Positions 11,700 to 24,314 of a stretch of 64,000 bases of DNA are shown here, in pieces. The notes under the pieces are model-generated. The model was given only the letters and a program-made list of their open reading frames with translations, was not told the DNA's origin and ran no database searches. Position 1 is the stretch's first letter, and each line of letters opens with the position of its first letter. The translations under genes and the position numbers were made by a program. The stretch spans positions 4,278,001-4,342,000 of the forward strand of contig NC_060110.1 in the NCBI RefSeq assembly GCF_021155765.1, written 5' to 3'. The DNA is from Diprion similis (Eukaryota > Arthropoda > Insecta > Hymenoptera > Diprionidae).

Positions 11700-13110
11700 A
11701 TTGTATTTGCTATTGACAAAAAAAAAAAAAAAATCAACGTTCCGATGAATAAGCCATCGCCGAATGAAATCGAACGAATCCAGTAGATTTTGAAGAATTT
11801 TAAAGCGAATTGAAATAAGAAAATTGACATCTGAGCTCCCGTTTCAAATTTGATAGGACCTCATTAAGGTTTCACTGTCTCGTAATCAAACCTACTGAAA
11901 ATTTCTCTGGTTGAAATAGTTTTCCTTAAAATTGGACCTTCGGTAACGTCGTACCAAAAGGTAACTGAAATCGGTCTGAATGACTTGAGAGAAATACCTT
12001 TAAGTGAGACTTCCTCTTGAAGAAAGCAGCTTGTATTACGTACTCTGCTCCCCTCTGTCCACTCGTTCTCTGGAAAATATGCGTTCTCAGCGTCGTGTCG
12101 TAGACGAAATTATACGCAACGAGAAGAATAAAAGGGGGATGGAGGAGTAAAGCGATTCCCATTATTCGACAACAAAGGTTGACCCTGCTCAAATCTGAAA
12201 ACCAGAGTATATAAAAGATGCACGGTGCAAACCGTTGTTGGTGAATAAGATTTTAGACTTGATTTAGGAAATGAAAAAAATGAAGCGAAATTAAAACCAA
12301 ATGAAAGAGATTTCTTCCCTGAAAAAATAATTCCTACCTTATTTTCTCTTGCCATATACAGAATTATACGGTCGTGTTTACTTGCAACAATGCTCTACGG
12401 ACATTCGTATAATGACAACAAGAGGTTTCTGAGAAGGGGGACGATATTGTATAGAATAGCCAATCATGTGCATCTAATTTTTGGCAGGATCACAAACATG
12501 GGACCTAAGGAACGTTGTTTGCCTTATTAGAATCGAAATCTTTCTATAATTACAGCAAAGCTTGAAGTATTTTGACATCCGTTAGCGATCGAGTGCAGTG
12601 CATCCCCAACTTTGAAAACTCAATTCTCGAAAGCGCTGTTTGTTCTCTTCAAACTTATGTAGATCGAGCTTTATTTGGATTTCTTTTTTTTATTAAATTC
12701 ATTTGAGAGGAATCATTGTTATTGACAATAACGTCAAGTGTTTTCCTCGATGCCTATTATTTGCGGTGGTCACGATACTCACGATATATCTAAAATCCGG
12801 CTTAAACTATTAATTTAAAATTCGGAGACGGTATTTTTAGATAATTTATCATTTTTGTCTGGAATAAATTTTTTTTTGTTTTATAAGGAACATGAATTTT
12901 TTTTTTAGTTTTTTTCATGCACAAAGGAATACTGCTTAGGTGATGAACCTGTTTCTAGCGTCCAAACTATTCATAGCAGAGGATCGTGCCTCTGGACATT
13001 TCTTTTAAGAATGCCACGATCTACGACATGTGAAAAATTGAGATAATTTCACTGAAAAATTTCAACGTCAAGGCAGCATTCCTCATTTGAGCAAAATGAG
13101 AATGTATGCA
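11700..13110. other. Non-coding stretch, weak TATA site only
   Basis: The minus-strand reading frames at 11926-12355 have no splice support or family likeness. TATATAAAAG at about 12209 (plus) resembles a TATA box, but no initiator or coding exon follows. Nothing else was seen. Confidence 0.35.
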
Positions 13111-13118
13111 TGTAAGTA

Positions 13119-13452
13119 CACGGAGGCAAAGGATTATTTGAGTCAGGTAATATTTGTTTGATGCAATTAAATTCTATAGTCAAATGTAGAGAACACAATA
13201 CTTATTTGATTGAACAAAATACTTTTGATTCTTTAATCTTTTATTCAAGAGTTCAATGGTTGGAACAGGTAATGAAATTTTTTATTACAAAAATGTTTTG
13301 CATTTATTGAACATTAGAGTTATTTTCTAACTGAATAGAAATTTTTTAATTGAAATTGAAGTTATTTGGAACAAATAAGGGACACTAGATCGAAGCGAAT
13401 GGACTCTAACAGAATCTATTTTGTTCTCTTCAAGAGTTCTTTTCTCTCCGTG
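13119..13452. mobile_element. TA-flanked MITE
   Basis: The left end CACGGAGGCAAAGGA and the right end TTCTTTTCTCTCCGTG form terminal inverted repeats of about 15-17 bp, flanked by TA on both sides (13117-13118, 13453-13454). It is 334 bp long with an AT-rich interior and no ORF. This fits a Tc1/mariner-mobilised MITE. Confidence 0.65.
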
Positions 13453-13459
13453 TATACCT

Positions 13460-15570
13460 GTTTGCGAGTCACTGTGCGAAGTCTTTCTGTCCCAGTTATC
13501 GGATTGTTACCTGGAAATAATGATTCTGCCGCCTGCGCTTGAGGGGAACAAAGATCTGTTATAACAATCATAAGAACCTGTCCATGAAGGTATTCGGGAA
13601 AACAAGTTTTGTTACACTCATAAAATGTAATACATAGTATTATTTTTCTTTCATAATTGTAAGCTACCTTGAATGCAAAAGATTTCTACAATTTTTTACG
13701 AAAAGCTTCACGATTGCTTCGACAATTTGGATCATAGTTTTTGGATGGAATTTTTTTGTTGAACCTCGTGGTTTTCCATACACAGTTGTAAAATGGCTTG
13801 CTTTTTTGAGATAGTTTTTCGTACATCAATCATTGAAATGGACAAAATTATTTATAAAATATCGTAGTAATTCTAATTTGGAGAAACAATAATGTTTGTT
13901 TTTTTTGTACATGTTCGATGAATTATTTCGAAACATTTCTTTACACAAGAGTTCGTCGAATTTGGTTATCATTTTTACGGCGAGTTATTTGTTTTTCTTA
14001 TGTCATAGAAAACTGTCAATAATTATAATTTTTCGTAGAAATTTGTTAATACTCTTTTTCTAAAATGCGTAAACTGCTAATTCAATTTTTTAGGGTATAA
14101 ATTGATTATTTATTATTGTGAGGTAGAAGATTGCAGATGATTGCAATTTGTTGTGATGTTTCATTGTTTCGTACGTCATATTCAAAATAGATTTTTCATG
14201 ACTATCTAGTTTTCCGTGTGTTCGTAGAATATCTTAAATTACTTTCAATACAGGATGGAGTTAAAAACCAATCTTACCAAGCTCGAATGAAATAACTTCG
14301 AGGTACTAGAATTTTTTCAATTCAAGTCAGCTATCGAATGGAATGGATTATCTAACCCCGTAATTTCCATGTCTGTCATGCATCGAGAAAACCTTAGGTA
14401 ATGCTTGGTTCTCCTTCTGTCATTGATCGCGCTCTACCATTTCTAGCTCGCCATATAGTGCAACCCTTATCCAGGTGTGTGTGTGTACGATTGAGGACGA
14501 TGAGACGAATCGATTGATTGTGTGTAGACTTCAATTCATTGTTTTTCCAATTGAGTGATTGATCCATCAATCGAAATACAAGCAGTTGAAAGTCCTGAAT
14601 CATCGATTATTCGTAAATTGATTAACTAAATAAGCTAATTGAAATGGTCGATTGGTCGATTGATCCATAAAATGATTGATTGAAATGGCTGATTATTCGA
14701 TTAAACGAAAGAAAGATTAATCAAAAGAAAAATTAATTGATAGCGTCAAACATTCGATTATTAAAAAAAAATGGTTAGTTGCAAGTACCGTTTAATTAAG
14801 GGTATACGGCAGGTAGAGTCAGCTTGAAAATGTAGTCAAAACTAAAACGTAATAAAACGAAGGCTTAGAAAATTCTACTTAAGCTAATCCAGTTATATAA
14901 ACTAACTGTAAAACGGTCCGCGTGATATGGTAATAAAATTAAAAACATTGAATTATGAATGCGAATGTCTTATTATATTATCAATTTCAGAGACGTCGTA
15001 ACATTCGTTTGTTTCATTCTGACTAACAATAGCTCATTCCATACGACGATGAATTTTCCAAAGATCGTCAGAGTTAAATTTTACGTAACGATAACCTGTT
15101 TGTTACTAATTTACAAATGCAAATTATAACGATTGCATTTACGTGGTGAAATTATTTCACCACCGGATAAGATCAAGAAAAAAATCTGCCCCAGACTGTT
15201 TGTACTGCATTCATTTATAAACAATCTGTGCTGTTTTTCATCAACATCGGATAAGTGATGTTGATGTTTCGGTAAAAAGTAGTAGAATAATGCAATTTTT
15301 TTCACGTTGTTAATAAAACTTATTTACTGTCGAAAGTTTTCTGGATTACGGGGATTTATTTTTATAACACATTCAACTTCATGAGTTTTAGTTTCACGTT
15401 TTGAACCTTTGTTTATTCATACCGTACTCATGTTTCGACTATTTTTTGCCCTGGCTGTACGTACCATTCGTCGTCAATATATCACTCAGATTTAATTTAG
15501 ATAAATCGATCAATAGTTATATTCAAAATATAATTATTATTAATTGGCGGGTAATCGATTAGTCGCAAAG
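13460..15570. other. Intergenic, AT-rich, no gene seen
   Basis: AT-rich DNA with a cryptic 'attgattga/tcgattga' simple-repeat texture at about 14500-14760. The reading frames here lack splice signals or recognisable residues. Confidence 0.4.
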
Positions 15571-15577
15571 CACTTAC

Positions 15578-15630
15578 TCTGCGAATACAAAGTCGATTAT
15601 CACTGGTGTATCTACAAAAGCCACGATCAT
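15578..15630 (-). CDS. Candidate first exon of a small secreted product
   Basis: ATG at 15630 opens MIVAFVDTPVIIDFVFA plus two bases before a perfect gtaagtgc donor. A TTAAATA (about 15675-15669) and a TCAGAA initiator-like site (about 15653) lie just upstream at plausible spacing. No second exon was recognised, so this could be coincidence. It is recorded because promoter, ATG, hydrophobic stretch and donor occur in the right order. Confidence 0.2.
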
Positions 15631-16054
15631 TATGCAACACCCTGAGGTTCTGATTTCAGTTTCCGTGGTATTTAAGACCTTCTTATTCCAGGCTGCTAGA
15701 GTTTAATCAAGAGAAATGTGAATTTAACCTGCGAGAGTGCCTATGTACGCATATAAGAATATCCACTTCGGACCTCTTCACTTCGATTTATCCACCGTTG
15801 TGTGGAATCGAATACAGACACGACGTGGATGGGCAACAGCCCCGATCGTCCCTACCTAGGGTAATTTTTCTTCATTTTACAACTGACGGAATTGGGGTAA
15901 TTCTAGACGAGGGAATGGCTTACCGTTCATCGATCTTGCAAAGCCATTCCAATAAGTCTCCTCCAAAAACATGGGAGAATATGTGTACGCACGTGCGTGG
16001 AGTTAAAGGAAAACCAATGAATCGTCAAATAAAGATTTTTCGGTTTGCAATTTG

Positions 16055-16060
16055 TTTATT
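16055..16060 (-). terminator. Polyadenylation signal of PPIL1
   Basis: AATAAA on the minus strand, about 50 nt past the PPIL1 stop codon. Confidence 0.6.
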
Positions 16061-16110
16061 GTAGAAAAATTAGCATTATTTTTATGTTATATGAACAGTG
16101 CAGTAAGCAA

Positions 16111-17356
16111 TTATGCATTCTTTACCGAACCCTTGATAATCTTAACATCGTCAATCGGACGATCATTTTTGTCTGTTTCAACAAGTCCGATTCTCTTTAC
16201 TATCGTCATACCCGAGCAAATTCTTCCTGTAAATAAATCGTAAATTGTTACAATAATATAATAGTCAATTGCTAAAAAGGAACTGCATCCATTTACAGTC
16301 TTTTTCAAATATTAAACAAAAATAAATCTCATTAGTATATTATGTATCCAAAAATGCATTATGCATGGATTTTTTTTCGTTAAGTATAAAGTGCATGAGA
16401 TGAATTAAGTCCCGGTCGAAATAGGTATTCACCGGTAGACCAGAAAAGGAACATTTCTTCTTACACATGCATGCAGCAATGTTTGGATCTTTCTACAGTA
16501 AGATTAATACGTTTATAATTAGGTTTATCAGTACCAAAAACTGTAATTCTACAAATTTTCCGCAATTGGCGAAAGAAGAAGATTCGAAGGGTATATTTTA
16601 CAATTATGCTTCTATTTCATCATTCCCTTTGAGTTTAAATATGTGGTTAATCAATAACTGCAATATTGCAATACCAAAAATCGTATGTTTTCCATCCAGC
16701 CACTGCGTTGGGGCTAACGTTATAAAGAACTGAGATCCATTTGAGTCGGGTCCTGAATTTGCCATTGATAGTATACCTGCACCTGCAAACAAAAAAAATT
16801 AAATAGGGTTTACGAAAGATCTAGCTTTGAGAGCTTGTTCTCCTGAACGTCGTATTCACCGGTGTGTTTCAAGTCATCGTGAATTTCGTCGTCAAAACAT
16901 TCTCCATATATCGACATTCCGCCTTTCCCGGTACCAGTAGGGTCGCCTCCTGAAAATGACAAACACAGCTCGTCAACGTCAATGTAAGTATTTTGGCGAA
17001 AACTAAACGAATTAGAGAATCAATGTTAAATTTATTTCAGCACTAACCTTGGATCATAAAGTCACGTATTATCCTGTGAAACTTGGTACCGTTGTAGTAG
17101 CCCCGTCTTACGAGTTCTGCAAAGTTTCTACACGTTATGGGAGCATGTTTCCAATATAACTCGATCAATATCTCTCCCATACTGAAATTGTTCAGGACGA
17201 TTTTCAATTGTCAATATCTTCAAATCGGGCACAAGTATTCCCTTTTTCAAATTAATCGTTGGATATACGAATATTGATCACTTACGTAGTTTCCAAGGCG
17301 ACGATATGAGGTTGCCAGTGTTTATCTGGAATTCCGGATATATTTGCCAATGCCAT
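16111..17356 (-). CDS. PPIL1: Peptidyl-prolyl cis-trans isomerase-like 1 (complete)
   Basis: Exons are 17286-17356, 17048-17181, 16860-16949, 16675-16782 and 16111-16226. The phases 2/1/1/1 join without conflict to give 172 aa, close to the 166 aa of human PPIL1. This is a single-domain nuclear cyclophilin that isomerises proline bonds and is a known component of the activated spliceosome. Family signatures are intact: [19 protein letters not shown] (about residues 58-76; catalytic-type R60, F65, M66, Q68), [14 protein letters not shown] (105-118) and [11 protein letters not shown] (125-135; W126, H131). The ending [12 protein letters not shown] matches the family C-terminus. The ATG choice gives the expected short N-terminal lead before WQP. 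Donors and acceptors are consensus, and a polyadenylation signal follows. No damage is seen. Confidence 0.95.
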
Positions 17357-18010
17357 TTTTGATTCGATTATGCTTCAACAATTATTAATCCCACACGATA
17401 TGTGCTCATATCCTTAAACTTGAGTTGGATTAAGTTAGGTTAGGATAGACCGTCAACGTTTTATAAACAAAAGACGAATTGTGAAGAAATCTCAGGCGCG
17501 TCATCTGGAAGGCATATTGCAACACAACTTAGCCGGTAAAGCTGTAGGTACAACAGATTACTGCAAGTTTCAAATTACTATCTATCTTACGAAATTACAA
17601 TTATTTCCATAAAAGGCTGTGCGTAACGGTCGCTAAGAGGCACTAATCTTCCGTGAATACGAGATGAAACCGTTATACATCCGTAACCATCGAATCTTTT
17701 ACCTAGAATATGATTATTCAATGTTTCGGCGATTTAATGCAGAGAAAATTTTCCTGCAATTATGCAATTCTGGCTGTCTCATGATCCACTGTCAGAGCAA
17801 GTGAGACAAAAATCGATTCGCAAAATGTATTTACGGTTGGCAAAACCGAGGCATTTTGGTAAAACGTATGTACATTGAATTACGGATTTATATTGGACGA
17901 AATTCAATTTCCCAAACCAAATTTCCACGAAATAATGCAATATACGTTCAGTCAACAGCAACACTTCAATTATAAAAGTTGTGTAACGCCGTGCGATAGG
18001 CAACTTAAAA
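17357..18010. other. Upstream flank of PPIL1
   Basis: This should hold the PPIL1 promoter and 5' leader. No TATA box is evident. A short 'ttaggttagga' at about 17434 is too brief to be telomeric repeat. Confidence 0.35.
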
Positions 18011-18012
18011 TA

Positions 18013-18193
18013 CACGTGTGGACATTAATTCAGAGCCGGTTAGTTTTTTGGCCGAGTCGATTACGTTGGTAACGCAGATTCAGCCTGCAGTGCTACTGTC
18101 GGCCGCCCGCTACGGATTGAATCTACGTTACCGACGTGACAGACTCGGCCGAAAAACTAGCCTCGGCTCTGAGTTAAACAATGTCCACATGTG
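18013..18193. mobile_element. TA-flanked 181-bp palindromic MITE
   Basis: The left arm 'cacgtgtggacatt...cagagccgg.tagttttttggccgagtc' pairs with the right arm 'gactcggccgaaaaactagcctcggctctg...aatgtccacatgtg'. TA flanks both ends (18011-18012, 18194-18195). The two arms cover nearly the whole element. The plus-strand ORFs across it are arm shadows. Confidence 0.7.
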
Positions 18194-18199
18194 TACCAG

Positions 18200-20170
18200 A
18201 GATCCATTACGGAATTTGAAAAGAAACTTTACCTGATGTTCATAATTAACACACGGGTAGCATATGGGGTGATAATCTTGGGTCACCCTGTATATAACAT
18301 TTATGAAAAATTTTTCTGTGACTTTGAATTAAATATCGATTTGGAATCAGTTTAACGGTACTCAAGTACTTTGATTAATATATTCTTCATGGATATTATG
18401 CTGACGGTTCAATTATTTTACTTCTTTCAACTTCTAAGGTTACTATCACGTAATTTTCTTTTTAAAAATTTGAAATTTCTCGTTTGCTAATTATAGAAGT
18501 TTGAATTTGGTCCAACCGGTAGTATTTAATGGCTCAGGACAGCTGCCGAGCGCATGATGATCGAATGACGATCCGCCGTCAGCACATTATCCAAAAATAA
18601 CACGTTAATCAAATTGTATTTTAGTACCACCAAACTTATTTCAAATTGGCATTTAATCTGAAGTCATAGAAAACTGACCAGCCAAAGATGATCTCAATTT
18701 GACTAACATTGAAAATTTGGAAATGTGCAGTTGAATTGAGATATCTTTAATTAAAATATTTCTATTAGCGATATTGCAAATTCCAACAGTCGAGAATTAG
18801 ACTGGTCTCTCTGATTGTTTTTTTTACAGGCATGAAACAGTGGATATTAGTACGATGAATTTTATTGCATTTTTAAAAATTATTACATGAAATAGACATT
18901 TATACGTAAGTTTATTACTTGAATGATTAATTATTACCAATGAAGAACATTTGTTATTTCTTCAATTTTGTTTGCCGATTGCGCTCTATTGAACACATAG
19001 CTTTAGCAAGAGATTTAGCATCTCACTCGCAAGTGACTGCTTGTATTCACAATTTGCTTCTATACTTCACTTTAAATCATTCTGACTATTATATTCAGAC
19101 AGATATTACGAAAATTGAAAATAAAGTTTACTGTATTTAAAAAAATGGAAATTCGTGCTTCCATCTCGTGTCTACAAGTTTATCGTTCCAAAGATGACTA
19201 AATAAATATTAACAATAACGATGAACTTTCTCACGAGTTTTTTTCCAAACTCTGTTATTGTATTAACGATAATATGTCGGCATATATGAATAATTAATAT
19301 AAATTTATTAATATAAATATGTTGAACTACCCACGAATAACCTCAGTTTAGTAATTTACAGAACTCTTGAAGAAATAATCAAGAGTCGTTTCTGCGTTTA
19401 GTAGTATAAACTACATCACGGATCAGAATATTTTTCAGCCCTACAAGTTTTTCGATTTTCGTAGTATATTTAACGAGGCCATTGTGAAAATCTTTTATAT
19501 GCTTTGTGGAAAATACAAAATTCCTTCTCTATACACATTTGACTTTTTTTTTTTTAAGTAACACATAACATTTAACACATTTACTAAATACTAACGACTG
19601 CTAGTAATTGTAAACATTTACAATAGGAAATGTATGAAATGTTACACAGTTTTCACACATTGAAAATTGAGAAATAAATAAACGAAAACTCGGTAAATAC
19701 GTATTTAACACGTATTTGCCACATGCCATACATCATACAATATTAGTCACGATCGTACAGAGACCGTGCGCGAAATTCAGTGGCGCGAAACCGACGACAC
19801 ACCAAATCAACCATATTTGTCCCAATCGATGGGCATTTTTCTCTGTCTACGCCAATGACTCGGCTAATCGTAAGCTTCCGTGGCGTTTTTTCGCTACAAA
19901 CATTTGTTTTTTTCGGAAAAATGATGACAAATAACCGCCAGACATCTCGTCAACGTTAGTGCAAGACTCGTAGATAGTAGTGATGTAACGAATGTAAATT
20001 TTTGAGTACTCGCGAAGGCACATTAGCGCCGTTTGTATCTTATTTTGGAAATTGCCGAGCTGATCGAAATCAATCCGATTGTTTGTTTGATTATTTAACA
20101 ACAAAATTGATCACAGAAACATATTAATTTTGAGGTTAGTGTGTGATTCAAACGTGAAGAAACAGTTTTA
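18200..20170. other. Intergenic, no firm gene
   Basis: AT-rich DNA. At 19760-19800 there is a short GC-richer patch with 'gtgcgcgaaattc' and 'gtggcgcgaaacc', reminiscent of E2F-type sites. It could mark a promoter for the exon candidate at 20173, but there is no direct support. Confidence 0.3.
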
Positions 20171-20172
20171 TA

Positions 20173-20355
20173 ATGAAAGTTTGTTATGAAACTAATGTTT
20201 TTTGTCTTATTTCGTATTATGAAATATTTGTGACAGTCATATTCGCAAAATATTCGCACGATTCTTGCGATTGCGGATCTCAAGAAATATGCGAATATTC
20301 GATACGGACAAATTTGGCCATTTGCGGAGCTACTCGACTCACGCTCGGTCCCCGT
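20173..20355 (+). CDS. Unrecognised candidate first exon
   Basis: ATG at 20173 opens a frame starting MKVCYETNVFCLISYYEIF, with a hydrophobic stretch and then several cysteines (DSCDCGSQEIC). It reaches a strong donor, CCCC|gtaagtg, at about 20355. No homologue is recognised and no following exon was found. It could be a chance ORF ending at a donor-like site. Confidence 0.25.
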
Positions 20356-20481
20356 AAGTGTTTTGCAATAGTTGAAATAATTCGATAATTATACGTATCG
20401 CAACAATGAGCATACGTGTAAATAAATTATAAAACTCTCAATATCTCATAAAATATGTTTCAATAATATCTATCTTACTCT

Positions 20482-20503
20482 GAATAATAATAATAATAAT
20501 AAT
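20482..20503. repeat. (TAA)n microsatellite
   Basis: About seven TAA/AAT units. Confidence 0.8.
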
Positions 20504-20509
20504 CATAAT

Positions 20510-22960
20510 GTATTACGTATAGATAATTTTTGCGTTATATAGATGGTATACATTTCTCTAACACTTGAAACATTAATTGAAATTGACAAACTTGTGTGGA
20601 CTATGTTTATGAGATGAACGGGGATAAAAAAAGTGTACCAAATTCAAAGGATCTCTCGATCTATGAATGACGAGAAACGTACTCATATTTCACAAACCAC
20701 TCAATTCTACTCTGAAAAAAAAGGAAGAAACACTTTAGAAGTAAATCACAATGAAGACCAGAAGTCAATAGATGAGGGTCGACGAGATGTTACGTAAAAA
20801 TGATAATCGACATATGATAATACTTTGGTGAGATTAATTAATTGCTACATGTTACATCAAAGACGGCACAGATATTTTATGACGAAACGGAACTTACTCC
20901 ATGGACCCTGAATTGCAACTAGAGTGCTTCGCAATGTAGGATGAAGTTGAAAAAGTCATCGGAATGAGTCCCATGTGGGCGATTGTCTATCGATTGTCTG
21001 TTGCGAAAAATGATGATTATATCGTTTTATGCTCCTAAGTAAATTAATGATTACGATTTGTATATGTATATATGTTGGTATTTATAAATTCAACTGGAAT
21101 CAGTATAGTTGTAAAATGACACGTTCTCAAAAGTCAAAAGAAATTTCACGATAACAATCAGGTGAATACGTTCCTTCAAATATTCTTGCGAATAACCGCT
21201 GATATGTACACAACCAGGACATATGCATTAAGCGTAACCACATAAACAGTTATGTGATGATGTACGCAAGTTAATCTTTAAATTCTTCATCCTTCAATTC
21301 TTTTCTAATTAAAAACACAAATATACAGAACAAAAGTGTCGCATTTAACTGCTGACAATTAACGTGATTCCAAAAATATGGGGTCCGGATTCCTGCAGGA
21401 TTTCCATTGCATTTCAAGAATTTTCACCGGGTTTCTGAGAATCGTTCTTTTATATTGTAAGATTTTGAAATGGGAAGTCCATGACGTTCTCAAATTTTTA
21501 TGGAATTCTATGAGTTATGATAGATCATTTTTCTCGAAATTCTATCGTAAATTGTCTTGGTGTTGAAAAATCTCTTATTATAAGACTCCCATTTATAATT
21601 TCGTGTCTTTGCCACAGTTGCGGCAGCATTCTGTAAATATTGCAAATTTCCTACACGGCGATGGAAGTGATAATACATTATACTATATGATATACGTATA
21701 CAAAAAGCTCAAAGATTGTGGAATATAAATTGATTGTCATTCACAATTGAGCTCCTAAAATGAAATATTGAAAGAGAGAAAAAAAAAAGATATTTTCCAA
21801 TAAACCGTTTTCAGTTGAATTTTCGAACAATTATAACTATGCTGTTCTTAATGTTAAGGACACTTAAGTTTGTAGTTGTTTCTAAACAATAACCACATAT
21901 GCTATTTAGGTAACTTTAGTGTGTATCTGCGCCTCTCTCACAATCAGTGTACAATAATACAGTAAACCATCTTGCTCTATATAATTTTAGAAGTGTAATT
22001 AGGGCAATACGTATACTTTCGCATTCGTGTAGTCATATACATTGTAAACGGTTTAAAATTCAATTACAAATCATTCTATACAATACGCACTGAACCTGAA
22101 AGACATAGTATTCAAATCTTATACATGTATCGATATCACTCCGTAAATTTGCACGACGATTAATTCTTATACCTATCATAAAAACCAGAGTCCAAACGTT
22201 AGAGTTTAGTAAATGAACAACAAAAATGAATCCTTGCTGATAAAACGATTTTCACCGCAAGAATGCATGCGGCAAAAGGAAAAAGCCAGACTCTCTGTGG
22301 TTTGATCTTCAAATACTCGTTTAAGATCTTTGGAGGATTCTAACTCGTTGCTGAGAGTATATACGCGCCTACGTAAAATCCGGAACTCTTAGAAGATTAT
22401 GTATATTTGTCGAATGAGAATACGAATGAAATTTAAAACTAGTTGGATCAACAGGGTAAGAAGTCATGGTATCACAGTAAGAAGGGAATAGAAATAGGAT
22501 AGCAATGGATATAGTAACAACTTGGTAATCTAAGGCCAGTACATTAACACTATATAAATACTCTATACTATATAATAATGTAATTTGATAATACTAACAT
22601 TTGAAATGATATTGATATAATCTTCGTTTGCACATTGCATAAAAATATGAATTTTACAATGAGAACTGCAGGTTATATACTTGATTTTTGAAAAGTTTTG
22701 TGAACTTTAAGCAAAGCACCAAGAATTAGATGTATATATATATATATATTTTTTCGATAGCCTGATATTTTTTTACCTTGAAAAATTTGATATGAAAATT
22801 TCATTCTAATAACCTAATTATAATAGTTTATAAATCATAGAACCAACTTAAGTGAGTAGTACATTCAGCGCCATGTCTTGGATAGCGCCATGAATTCATA
22901 AACACTTTCATCTTGCATGGCAACAGCCATTATACCTAAATCCGATATTTATACTCATGT
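20510..22960. other. Intergenic, no gene seen
   Basis: AT-rich DNA with a short (TA)n run at 22734-22749. The frame at 21378-21566 has no recognisable features. Confidence 0.4.
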
Positions 22961-22971
22961 AACATCATGAG

Positions 22972-23135
22972 ATGTACAGTATTCTTATTACATTTATTAT
23001 ACACTTACTAAAACATCACGAAGCGAAACATGTGCATGATACTTCACAATCTCAGGAAACTGAACAAGCATATTCTCAACCCAGCAAACGCCAAAGAATC
23101 GAAAAAGAATCGAACAGTTCGATTCCGATGAATTC
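22972..23135 (+). pseudogene. Possible BED/hAT-type zinc finger relic
   Basis: The frame contains HLLKHHEAKH followed by a polar, Gln/Ser-rich linker and a basic SKRQRIEKE, then a gtaagaat donor after ...MNSG. The HL-x2-HH-x3-H spacing followed by a polar linker recalls the C-terminal half of BED fingers in hAT transposases. The cysteine half is not in frame upstream, so this is at best a fragment. Confidence 0.25.
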
Positions 23136-23376
23136 CGGTAAGAATGACCAAAAATAATCTATTTTCAACTAAATGAATAATTATTTCCATCGATGCAAAA
23201 ATGCATCGAGTATTTTTAGCTTGCAATTAGTAGCCATCGCTACTGGCTGTCCGGGTACCTCGGAGTGAAGCGTTGTCTCTCGCATCGGTACAGTGCTTTC
23301 AAAAAGCTTATTCCAGAGATCAGTGCCCTTTTCCTACGAGCTTTCTTTTGTCAACCATTAAGCGTGTGCGGGTGCC

Positions 23377-23722
23377 CGAAATTCCGGGTACTCGGAAAAA
23401 CTCCGAGTAGTCCGAAAATTCCAGGTAGTCCGAAAACTTCGGGTAGTCCGAAAACTCCGGGTATTCCGAAAATTCCCGGTATTCCTAAAACTCCGGGTAG
23501 TCCGAAAACTCCGAGTAGTCTGAAAACTCCCGGTATTCCTAAAACTCCGTATAGTCCCAAAAATCCGAGTAGTCCGAAAACTTCGGGTAGTCCGAAAACT
23601 CCGGGTATTCCGAAAACTCCGAGTAGTCCGAAAACTCCGAGTAGTCCGAAAATTTCGGGTAATCCGAAAACTCGGGGTAATCCGTAAACTCCCGGTATTC
23701 CGAAAACTCCGGGTAGTCCAAG
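23377..23722. repeat. 18-bp minisatellite, about 19 units
   Basis: Tandem units approximate ccgaaaactccgggtagt with point variants (ggtatt for ggtagt, aattcc for aactcc). Because 18 is divisible by 3, several frames stay open on both strands: plus reads SPKTPG-type repeats, minus reads FRTTRS- and YPEFSD-type repeats. These ORFs follow from the repeat rather than from a gene. Decayed flanking sequence (to about 23940) keeps the 'cgggta..cc..gattttcgg' texture. Confidence 0.9.
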
Positions 23723-24314
23723 ATTTTGGAAAATCTCTGTTCACTTTAAAAATCCTGGTATTTTGAGAGAAGCGAAAACAGCTGCGACTAAAATTTTCGA
23801 AAATTCAACGATTTTCGGCAAACCCGATTTTTTTGAGGATATCGGGATTTTTAGTAATACGAGATTTTCGGGTAGGTAACCCAGGATTTTCGGATAACTC
23901 GAGATTTTTAAGTACCTGAAATCTTCGGGTACACGACCCGCAAATAATCCATTTTACCCGAACTGATATTAAATTTTTGCTTAGACTGTCCCACGCATGC
24001 GCAGTAGCTAGTAGAAGAAGACAGCGCTTCACCTCCGAGCTATCGCTATCTTCGCTAGTTGAGATTTGGTAGTTGACGCGGAAAAGTTTGAGAGCTCATG
24101 TCCCGTTTCGTATAAGTTGGCAGCCATGCCTTAGGTACCTACAGACGAAAATATGCCCGCCGGCCGTACCATTTCACCGACCAATAGAGTTCATTTATCT
24201 TGCTCATGCTAGTCGGTCGCTCAGCTTGTTAACCGAGTTATGTTACGCTGAGAATTTTAGACTTTCAAAATGTGAAATTCAACATAACTTCGAAATGCCT
24301 GCGCGTATAGACAG

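Noticed and set aside
11926..12355. Overlapping minus-strand ORFs of 88 and 81 aa
   Set aside because: No splice sites, no domain, atypical composition, no support on either side.
17430..17445. TTAGG-like string, possible telomeric repeat
   Set aside because: Only about two imperfect units; insect telomere arrays are long and tandem.
23265..23744. Long Pro/Lys/Gly- and Arg/Thr/Phe-rich ORFs on both strands
   Set aside because: They follow directly from an 18-bp tandem repeat whose unit is a multiple of three.
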